In this document: positions 1 to 5,436 of the stretch, piece after piece
How the letters are laid out: each line of letters begins with the position of its first letter
How positions within the stretch are numbered: position 1 is the first letter of the stretch
DNA from: Dorea sp. CAG:317
Lineage (GTDB): Bacteria > Bacillota > Clostridia > Lachnospirales > Lachnospiraceae
Direction of reading: 5' to 3'
DNA: 8,235 bases
Assembly: GCA_000433535.1 (NCBI GenBank)
Contig: FR892665.1
Span: forward strand, 28,995 to 37,229
Translations under genes and position numbers: made by a program
Notes under the pieces: generated by a model
Database searches by the model: none
Seen by the model: the letters and a program-made list of their open reading frames with translations, nothing else
Told to the model about the DNA's origin: nothing

Positions 1-201
1 CAGCGGAAATGCTATGGTGTAAGTCGGGAGCATAGAGACAAGCAGCGAAAGATTCGGATTGTCAAGAAGGGACGGAGCAAAAGCAAGCACTAACATGGAA
101 ACAGCAACCTGTACACCGATAATGATAAGCGCTCCCAAAAAGTACATAAGTCCCAATAATGAAAAGTGTTTTTTATAAGTTTTCAGTATTTCATAGTTCA
201 T
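1..201 (-). CDS. N-terminal part of a membrane protein, probable CPBP/Abi-family intramembrane metalloprotease (runs off the window)
   Basis: An open frame of 67 codons runs from an ATG at 199-201 leftward to the window edge without a stop. A strong GGGGAG ribosome site lies about 6 nt upstream of the ATG, at roughly 208-213. The protein begins MNYEILKTYKKHFSLLG. It then has a hydrophobic stretch at about residues 15-43, a short polar loop (DNPN, about 47-50), and the beginning of a second hydrophobic stretch. A short basic N-terminus, a first transmembrane helix and a loop like this are common at the start of CPBP (CAAX protease and bacteriocin-processing) intramembrane proteases of Clostridia. 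The catalytic EExxxR and HxxxH motifs would lie outside the window, so the family call is inference. It could be another polytopic membrane protein. It is transcribed divergently from the phosphate transporter gene. Confidence 0.6.
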   Translation of the reverse strand, partial: MNYEILKTYKKHFSLLGLMYFLGALIIIGVQVAVSMLVLAFAPSLLDNPNLSLLVSMLPTYTIAFPL

Positions 202-208
202 AGTTGTC

Positions 209-242
209 TCCCCTTTATCCGGGAATCAATATCCCCTTTATC
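209..242. repeat. 11-bp direct repeat in the leader of the leftward gene
   Basis: TCCCCTTTATC occurs exactly at 209-219 and again at 232-242, a period of 23 bp. Read on the minus strand, each copy is GATAAAGGGGA. The copy nearer the gene supplies the ribosome site, and the other gives a second, apparently unused, GGGGA. Between them, GGGA (221-224) and TCCC (232-235) could pair into a weak stem. It could be a small local duplication or a binding site, and no function is proved. Confidence 0.5.
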
Positions 243-275
243 AGACAGTTTATATGATGAAAATATCTAAATCAT

Positions 276-305
276 AATATAAATATTATCATATGTGAAG
301 TTCAA
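276..305 (-). promoter_or_regulatory. Possible promoter for the leftward membrane-protein gene
   Basis: On the minus strand, a TTGAAC -35-like box (300-305) is followed after 18 bp by a TATATT -10-like box (276-281). This gives a leader of roughly 65-70 nt before the ATG at 199-201. The whole stretch is AT-rich, and other -10-like hexamers occur nearby, for example GATAAT at 285-290. The exact boxes are therefore uncertain. Confidence 0.35.
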
Positions 306-356
306 ATATGCAAGAAAAAAATAATGAAGAAATTATGAATGTGTTTTGAAGAAAAA

Positions 357-392
357 TGTTAAAAATGTAAAGAATTTTACATAGATTTAACA
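357..392. repeat. Symmetrical half-sites, including a perfect 7-4-7 inverted repeat, upstream of the phosphate transporter gene
   Basis: ATGTAAA (365-371) and TTTACAT (376-382) form a perfect inverted repeat around a 4-bp GAAT spacer. Outside it, TGTTAA (357-362) mirrors TTAACA (387-392), with spacers of 3 and 5 bp. The order is thus TTAACA outside and TTTACA inside on both arms. The right arm is shared with the direct-repeat array that continues toward the gene. This suggests a dimer-binding operator or divergently oriented response-regulator half-sites. No T-tract follows, so it does not look like a terminator. Confidence 0.45.
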
Positions 393-419
393 TAACTCTG
401 ACAGAGAATTTTACATAGA
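371..419. repeat. 15-bp exact direct repeat (two copies, 34 bp apart)
   Basis: AGAATTTTACATAGA is present exactly at 371-385 and 405-419. Each copy contains one TTTACA element of the proposed Pho-box array. Between them lie two diverged elements, TTAACA and CTGACA. A perfect 15-bp match so close together in a promoter region is unlikely to be chance, even in AT-rich DNA, and points to a repeated protein-binding site. Confidence 0.6.
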
Positions 420-430
420 GTATGTATATT
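376..430 (+). promoter_or_regulatory. Promoter region with Pho-box-like tandem repeats
   Basis: Four hexamers lie in tandem on the coding strand: TTTACA 376-381, TTAACA 387-392, CTGACA 398-403 and TTTACA 410-415. Their start-to-start distances are 11, 11 and 12 bp. This matches the known architecture of PhoP sites in Bacillus, which are TT(A/C/T)A(A/C/T)A-type repeats spaced by about 5 bp. PhoB boxes also have an 11-bp period. A -10-like TATATT (425-430) begins 10 nt after the last repeat, the arrangement typical when Pho boxes replace a -35. Alternatively CTGACA (398-403), a 17-bp spacer and TATGTA (421-426) make a conventional sigma-A promoter inside the array. Induction under phosphate limitation is inference from the repeats and from the downstream gene. 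Confidence 0.55.
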
Positions 431-459
431 GAAATGGTAAAATCGAAAGTTTGTATGTG

Positions 460-470
460 AGGAGAAAGTG
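460..470 (+). promoter_or_regulatory. Ribosome binding site that decides the transporter start
   Basis: AGGAG at 460-464 is 6 nt from ATG 471-473 but only 3 nt from the in-frame GTG at 468-470. The spacing favours the ATG, so the protein most likely starts MNEKVQ rather than one residue earlier. Confidence 0.75.
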
Positions 471-2150
471 ATGAACGAGAAAGTACAGATTGCATTTGGC
501 TTACTTGGAGGACTGGCTATTTTTATTTACGGAATGAATATGATGAGTGAATGCCTTCAGAAGGCTGCCGGAGAGAAGATGAGAAGTATACTTGCGCTTC
601 TTACGAAGAATCCGGTGATGGGAGTGCTTGCAGGCGCTCTTACGACAGCAGTGCTTCAGAGCAGCAGTGCAACGACAGTAATGGCAATAGGATTTGTAAG
701 CGCCGGTTTTATGAACCTTCCGCAGGCGATATCTATTATTATCGGCGCCAATATCGGTACAACAATGACAGCGCAGATCATAGCATTTAAGCTCAGTGAC
801 TATATTTATGCAATTATCTTCGTAGGATTTATTATTTCATTTCTTGTGGAGTCGGAAAAAGTGAAAAATATCGGGCAGACGATTTTTGCGTTTGGTTTAT
901 TATTCCTTGGAATAGAGACCATGGGAAGTGTGATGAAACCGTTGGCAGACAGCCCTGTTTTTACGGAGATGATCGCCAGAGTCTCGGATGTTCCGATTCT
1001 GGGTGTAGCTGTTGGTACGTTAATGACACTTGTGGTGCAGAGCAGTAGTGCGACGGTTGCGGTATTACAGAATTTTGCATCACAGGCAGGCCCGGACGGA
1101 GTGACGAGTGTGATCGGTCTCGCCGGTGCAATTCCTATTTTGTTTGGAGATAATATCGGAACGACGATCACGGCGGTTCTGGCAAGCATCGGACAGACGA
1201 AGGATGCAAAGAGAACGGCGGTGGCACACTGTGTGTTTAATATCTCAGGTACGTTTCTGTTTATCTGGTTTGTAGGTCCGTTTGCAAAGCTTATTCAGAT
1301 GATTTCACCGAAAGGACCGGAGATTGAAGTAATCTCAAGACAGATTGCAAATACGCATACGATATTTAACTGTGTCATGACGCTGGTCTGGGTGCCGCTC
1401 ATCTGGCTCATGGTGAAAATTGTCATGCGTATTATTCCCGACGGACGGAAAGAACAGTACAGTTTGTCGGAGCCTTTGTATCTTGATGAGAAGCTGCTTG
1501 GACAGCCTACGGCAGCCTTACAGCTGGTGGCAAAAGAAGTGCTTCACTGCAGTGAGATTGTAAGGGATATGATCAGACAGACGAGAGAAGCGCTGAAAAA
1601 TGAAGAAAAGAAAGAGATTGAGGATGTGCATTGCAAATTAGACGCAGTAAAGAGTCTTCATGCACGAATTACACAATATTTGACGGATCTGTTCGCCTCC
1701 GGATCATTAAATGAGGAACAGGCATCCCAGAGTGCCGGAATCATGTACGTGCTCAGTGACGTTGATCGTATGGGGATTCTGTGCGGTGAGGTTGCCGGAG
1801 GAATCAAAGAAAAGATGGAGAAAAAGTATAAGTATTCGAAAGAGGCAATGAAGGATCTCGGGAAAAGTCTTGAACTGATTGAAACGATGTACAGTGAAGT
1901 TCTGGAAGCAATTGTGAGTGGAAAGTTAGAGCATGCGAAAGAGCTCGTTAAGAAACGGGAGAAGGTCATGGAACTTGATATTAGTATGAGAAAAGCACAT
2001 ATGAGCCGGGTGAGTAAGGGAAAATGCGATGCAAGTCTTACCGCGCCGTTTAACAGTATCCTGTACAGCATTGACCGTATGGGTAACAGTTGTGTAAATA
2101 TTGCGGATACTGTTCAAGGGCAGTTAGAGCTTAATTCTTTTCAAGCATAA
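471..2150 (+). CDS. Na+/phosphate cotransporter family protein with C-terminal PhoU-like domain
   Basis: This is a 559-residue integral membrane protein expected to couple Na+ entry to uptake (or possibly export) of inorganic phosphate. The N-terminal part, about residues 5-320, carries the duplicated Na_Pi_cotrans fold. QSSSATT (63-69) with GANIGTT (92-98) marks repeat one, and QSSSATV (190-196) with GDNIGTT (226-232) marks repeat two. The HTIFN motif is at 296-300. Both QSSS signatures, the hallmark of SLC34/NptA-type carriers, are intact. Residues from about 345 to 550 are charged and helical, and resemble the PhoU-like tail usual in bacterial members of about 550 residues. The upstream Pho-box-like repeats suggest phosphate-starvation control. 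Its last 20 bp overlap the end of the opposing HAD gene. No phoU or pst gene is in view. The family is clear, while substrate specificity and direction are inferred. Confidence 0.93.
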   Translation: MNEKVQIAFGLLGGLAIFIYGMNMMSECLQKAAGEKMRSILALLTKNPVMGVLAGALTTAVLQSSSATTVMAIGFVSAGFMNLPQAISIIIGANIGTTMTAQIIAFKLSDYIYAIIFVGFIISFLVESEKVKNIGQTIFAFGLLFLGIETMGSVMKPLADSPVFTEMIARVSDVPILGVAVGTLMTLVVQSSSATVAVLQNFASQAGPDGVTSVIGLAGAIPILFGDNIGTTITAVLASIGQTKDAKRTAVAHCVFNISGTFLFIWFVGPFAKLIQMISPKGPEIEVISRQIANTHTIFNCVMTLVWVPLIWLMVKIVMRIIPDGRKEQYSLSEPLYLDEKLLGQPTAALQLVAKEVLHCSEIVRDMIRQTREALKNEEKKEIEDVHCKLDAVKSLHARITQYLTDLFASGSLNEEQASQSAGIMYVLSDVDRMGILCGEVAGGIKEKMEKKYKYSKEAMKDLGKSLELIETMYSEVLEAIVSGKLEHAKELVKKREKVMELDISMRKAHMSRVSKGKCDASLTAPFNSILYSIDRMGNSCVNIADTVQGQLELNSFQA

Positions 2151-2949
2151 ATTTATTGATGACATGCAATACGCCGTCCTCATCGTTGGATTTTGTAATA
2201 TAGTCCGCGCGTTCGAGGACCATAGGCTGGGCATTTGCCATGGCAACACCGAGTCCGGCAGTCTCGATCATAGTGAGATCATTGTAACCGTCGCCGCAGC
2301 AGATCATCTGCTCGGCGGAAAGTCCGATACTGGTGAGGAGCTTAAGAAGAGAATGCGCCTTGTCGATACGAGGGGGCATGATCTCAAGGAAGAACGGGTC
2401 TGAACAGTAAATATACAGATAGGAGCGGAAGTATTCTTCTGCTTCTTTTTTAATTCGCTGAATGGTCTCCGGTTCTCCGGTGATCAATAGCTTATTGGAA
2501 GGCTCCGTGATTTCTTTCGGAAAATCTTTTGCCTGAATGATTTGCATATGATTAATGCGGGATTCCAATTCTGTATATTGGTTCGGTCTGATCCCGGATA
2601 AGATGGTATCTTCTGTGTAGGCGAGAATATCTGCGCCGGCGTATTTCTTTGCGATGTGAAACAGGGGAAGAGCAACATCGTCAGGGATAGTTTTGTTGTA
2701 AATCACCTGTCCTGTCCGGCAGTCGGTAATTCGTCCGCCATTGAAGGATAAAATGTAGCTTCCGTAGTCCTTAAGATGAAGCTTCTCGGCAAGAGGAACA
2801 ACACCTCTGGTCGGTCGTCCGCTGGCAAGAACTACTTTTTTTCCCTGTTCCTGTATTTGTATCAGAGCCTTGATGGTAGGCTCTGATACTTCTTTTTTCG
2901 AATTGGTAAGTGTACCATCCAGATCTAATGCAAGAAGCTGATAGTCCAT
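2131..2949 (-). CDS. Cof-type HAD-superfamily phosphatase (class IIB cap)
   Basis: This 272-residue cytosolic hydrolase has all four HAD motifs. Motif I is DLDGT with Asp9 (nucleophile) and Asp11, motif II is Ser43 in LASGRP, motif III is Lys197, and motif IV is GDGYND at 219-224. The insert between motifs II and III, about residues 75-190, is the class IIB cap typical of Cof/YidA-type sugar- and nucleotide-phosphate phosphatases. The length is normal for the group. The ribosome site AAAAGGAG (2956-2963) is 6 nt from the ATG and overlaps the murF stop codon, and the gap to murF is 12 nt, so it should be translated as the last gene of the cell-wall operon. These enzymes have broad specificity, so the substrate cannot be read from the sequence. 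Its 3' end overlaps the opposing phosphate transporter gene. Confidence 0.92.
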   Translation of the reverse strand: MDYQLLALDLDGTLTNSKKEVSEPTIKALIQIQEQGKKVVLASGRPTRGVVPLAEKLHLKDYGSYILSFNGGRITDCRTGQVIYNKTIPDDVALPLFHIAKKYAGADILAYTEDTILSGIRPNQYTELESRINHMQIIQAKDFPKEITEPSNKLLITGEPETIQRIKKEAEEYFRSYLYIYCSDPFFLEIMPPRIDKAHSLLKLLTSIGLSAEQMICCGDGYNDLTMIETAGLGVAMANAQPMVLERADYITKSNDEDGVLHVINKFMLEKN

Positions 2950-2961
2950 AATCTACTCCTT

Positions 2962-4332
2962 TTATAAATGTTGTAATGCTTCTACGATTTCTTCCAGATG
3001 CATTCCGTGGGAGGCTTTCACTAAGACGTTATCTCCGTCCTTTAAGAATTCACCTGCTGCGGCAAGGAAGTCTGCCTTTGTCTCGAACCATAAGACTTCT
3101 TTGACACCGCTGTCGGAAGCTCCGGCGGCAATCTCTTTTCCCAGTGTGCCGATTGCACATACAAGATCAATTCCTTTTTTGGAAGCGTAAGCGCCGGTTT
3201 CGTAGTGCATGCGGGACGCATCCTCACCCAGTTCACCCATATCGCCAAGTACAGCGACTTTTCGACCGATGGCGAGATCAAGGACATCCATAGATGCTTT
3301 CATAGAGACTGGGTTTGCATTATAGCAGTCATCTAAGATCACGAGTTTATCTGTGGAGATGATAGCGCCTCTTCCCGGAATGGATGGAAGATGTTCGATT
3401 CCGGCTTTGATCTCCCCGGCAGTTAAGTCGAGATTATATCCAACAGCTGCTCCGGAAAGGGCATTTGATACCATGTGTGCTCCGGGCAACGGGACAGTGC
3501 AGTCAAAGCATTCTCCGGACGGAAGATGAATGGTACAGGATGTGCCTTTCAGTCCGAGGGAGGTAATGTTGTCTGCGTAGAATTCATTATTTTTGCCAAT
3601 GCCGAAGAATTGCGGGGCAACCCCTTTGATCGGACCGCAGCCGCTTAAGATATCGTCATCCCCATTTAGAATAATAGTTCCGCCGTTTTTCATGTCCTGG
3701 ATCATTTGGGATTTTTCCTGGAAGATACCTTCTCTTGTCTTGAAAAATTCCAGATGTGCCATACCGATATTCGTAATGACACAGATATCAGGACTGGCAA
3801 CAGAGGATAACCGTCTCATTTCTCCGAAGTGGTTGACACCCATTTCTAAAATGGCAACTTCATGTGTCTCATTCATTTCGAAGATGGTAATAGGAAGACC
3901 CCATTCGTTATTGAAGTTACCGAGTGTCTTGTGTACATTGTATTTCTGAGATAAAACAGAAGCGATCATTTCTTTGGTGCTTGTTTTTCCAACGCTTCCT
4001 GTAATTCCGACTACTTTTATATCGAAGGAATCACGGTACAATTTAGCAATGTCGAGAAGTGCCTGACCGGTAGATTCTACAAGAATATACGGGAAGTCTG
4101 TTTCGCCCAGATCTTCGTGGGACACAACGCACAGAGCCCCTTTTTCAATGGTGTCAGGTATAAATTTGTGAGCATTCACATTCGCGCCGTCGATTGCCAC
4201 AAATAAATAATCTTTTTCGACTTTTCTGCTGTCAATCACAACGCCGGCAACTTCCTTTTTGAAGCTGGTTTCATCGCCGTGATAAGTACCATGGCATGCG
4301 GTGGTTATATTTTCTAATGTAAGATTTTTCAT
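2962..4332 (-). CDS. murF: UDP-N-acetylmuramoyl-tripeptide--D-alanyl-D-alanine ligase (MurF)
   Basis: MurF joins D-Ala-D-Ala to UDP-MurNAc-tripeptide with ATP, giving the UDP-MurNAc-pentapeptide used by MraY; it is cytosolic. The 456-residue length fits the family. The N-terminal substrate domain (about 1-105) contains VVIDSRKV (31-38). The ATP loop GITGSVGKTSTK is at 109-120. Other Mur ligase signatures are TLGNFNNEWGLP (136-147), LEMGVNHFGEM (162-172), NIGMAHLEFF (188-197), DDCYNANP (334-341) and LGDMGELG (362-369). Near the C-terminus VKASHG (438-443) stands where better-known homologues read VKGSR. A strong AGGAGGAG site (4341-4348) lies 8 nt before the ATG and overlaps the ddl stop, with a 14-nt gap to ddl. 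Its direct substrate is the product of the gene just upstream, so the pair forms one biochemical unit. No truncation or frameshift is seen. Confidence 0.97.
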   Translation of the reverse strand: MKNLTLENITTACHGTYHGDETSFKKEVAGVVIDSRKVEKDYLFVAIDGANVNAHKFIPDTIEKGALCVVSHEDLGETDFPYILVESTGQALLDIAKLYRDSFDIKVVGITGSVGKTSTKEMIASVLSQKYNVHKTLGNFNNEWGLPITIFEMNETHEVAILEMGVNHFGEMRRLSSVASPDICVITNIGMAHLEFFKTREGIFQEKSQMIQDMKNGGTIILNGDDDILSGCGPIKGVAPQFFGIGKNNEFYADNITSLGLKGTSCTIHLPSGECFDCTVPLPGAHMVSNALSGAAVGYNLDLTAGEIKAGIEHLPSIPGRGAIISTDKLVILDDCYNANPVSMKASMDVLDLAIGRKVAVLGDMGELGEDASRMHYETGAYASKKGIDLVCAIGTLGKEIAAGASDSGVKEVLWFETKADFLAAAGEFLKDGDNVLVKASHGMHLEEIVEALQHL

Positions 4333-4346
4333 CGGTAAAGCTCCTC

Positions 4347-5414
4347 CTAGTGATAACGTGCCTTCTTAGATTCTTCTATGATTCGTTCGCACAGGTCGCC
4401 GTAGTCTAATCCATATGCTTTGGCAGCCTTTGGATACAGGCTGGCAGAGGTCATACCCGGAAGAGCGTTGACCTCAAAGCAATAGATCTCACCGTCAGAC
4501 TCATCGACAATAAAATCTGCGCGGGCATATACATCCATGTGGAGCGCCTCAAAAGCGGCTTCTCCTGCTCTCTTCATTTTTTCCTGAAGTTCTTCACTTA
4601 TTGATACCGGAGGGCATATTTCCTGAGCGCCGCCGGCCTGATATTTATTTGCATAATCAAAGAGTCCGGCTTTAGGAACGATCTCCACTAATGGGAGTGC
4701 CTTGCCGGCAAGGATTCCGCAGGCGAATTCCTGTCCTTTGATATAAGGCTCCACAACAACTTTTTCTTCGTGGTTTATGTCAAAGGACTGATGAACGGCT
4801 TCTTTGTATTCCTCTTCTGTATGTACGATAAATACACCGATACTGGAACCGCCGGAACACGGCTTCAGTACGAGAGGCAGGTAGTATCCGAGCTCAGAAA
4901 GAGGGGTATCTTTTGTCTTTGGTGTCAAAGAAGTTCCTCGTGGAGTCGGAACACCGCTCATTTTGAAGATTTGTTTTGAAACAAGTTTATTCATCGATAA
5001 TGTGCAGCTAAGGGCGTTCGGACCGGTGTAATGAATATCGAGGATGTCAAACATTGCCTGCAGTTTTCCATCTTCTCCGATAGAACCGTGGAGCCCCATA
5101 AATGTGATGTCTGCCATTTTACAAAGTTCAAGGACGTTTGGTCCGATGAGGCAGTCAGACTGATCAGGACGCTGTTTTTTCAAAGCTTCAAGATCGGGAA
5201 CGGTTGTCTTAATACCTTCTGCAATCTCCAGTCCGCCGCCGGGGAGATCAAAAACTTCGTCGAGTTTGTCAGTGTCATATGGAAGTCCGAAAAAGACATC
5301 CAGCAGGAAGGCCTGATGTCCTTTTTCTCTTAAAGTTTTACAGATTCCGGCGCCGGATGTCAGAGAGACATCACGTTCAGGACTCAGTCCTCCGGCCAAT
5401 ACAATAATTTTCAT
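4347..5414 (-). CDS. ddl: D-alanine--D-alanine ligase (Ddl)
   Basis: This cytosolic ATP-grasp enzyme condenses two D-alanines for peptidoglycan; it has 355 residues, normal for the family. The N-terminal motif GGLSPERDVSL (8-18) binds the first D-Ala. LHGSIGEDGKLQ (108-119), the ATP-binding LVLKPCSGGSSIGV (181-194) and the metal and substrate motif FEVNALPGMTS (313-323) are all present. The loop LFDYANKY (251-258) keeps the tyrosine (Tyr254) at the place where D-Ala-D-Lac ligases such as VanA carry a histidine. This supports ordinary D-Ala-D-Ala synthesis rather than a vancomycin-resistance ligase. The stretch at about residues 40-90 is longer and more acidic than in short Ddl proteins. It lies 22 nt downstream of the nicotinate phosphoribosyltransferase gene and 14 nt upstream of murF, in one probable operon. 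The ribosome site is unusually distant (11 nt). Confidence 0.96.
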   Translation of the reverse strand: MKIIVLAGGLSPERDVSLTSGAGICKTLREKGHQAFLLDVFFGLPYDTDKLDEVFDLPGGGLEIAEGIKTTVPDLEALKKQRPDQSDCLIGPNVLELCKMADITFMGLHGSIGEDGKLQAMFDILDIHYTGPNALSCTLSMNKLVSKQIFKMSGVPTPRGTSLTPKTKDTPLSELGYYLPLVLKPCSGGSSIGVFIVHTEEEYKEAVHQSFDINHEEKVVVEPYIKGQEFACGILAGKALPLVEIVPKAGLFDYANKYQAGGAQEICPPVSISEELQEKMKRAGEAAFEALHMDVYARADFIVDESDGEIYCFEVNALPGMTSASLYPKAAKAYGLDYGDLCERIIEESKKARYH

Positions 5415-5425
5415 GTTTGTTAATT

Positions 5426-5434
5426 CTCCTTCAT
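5426..5434 (-). promoter_or_regulatory. Distant ribosome site of ddl, within a four-codon mini-ORF
   Basis: AAGGAG (5426-5431, minus strand) is 11 nt from the ddl ATG, longer than the 6-8 nt seen at murF and the HAD gene. An ATG at 5432-5434, just 2 nt after the upstream stop codon, opens a tiny frame (MKEN, stop at 5420-5422) that covers the site. It has no ribosome site of its own, so it is probably incidental, but the spacing suggests weaker or coupled ddl translation. Confidence 0.5.
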
Positions 5435-5436
5435 AA

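Noticed and set aside
365..382. Perfect 7-4-7 inverted repeat as an intrinsic terminator
   Set aside because: The stem is almost all A/T, no T-tract follows in a sensible orientation, and it lies between divergent genes where no transcript should end.
289..495. Leftward 68-codon open frame across the divergent promoter region
   Set aside because: It overlaps the transporter start and the repeat array, has an unconvincing low-complexity hydrophobic sequence, and no good ribosome site; the region is better explained as regulatory DNA.
806..1189. 127-codon open frame opposite the transporter gene
   Set aside because: It is antisense to the two conserved Na_Pi_cotrans repeats, and its composition mirrors the coding strand; a shadow frame.
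1658..2071. 137-codon open frame opposite the PhoU-like tail
   Set aside because: No family resemblance and no ribosome site of note; a consequence of codon bias in the real gene.
4347..5414. Possible VanA/VanB-type D-Ala-D-Lac ligase (glycopeptide resistance)
   Set aside because: The LFDYANKY loop keeps Tyr254 as in ordinary Ddl, the neighbours are pncB and murF, and there are no vanH, vanX or vanRS genes.
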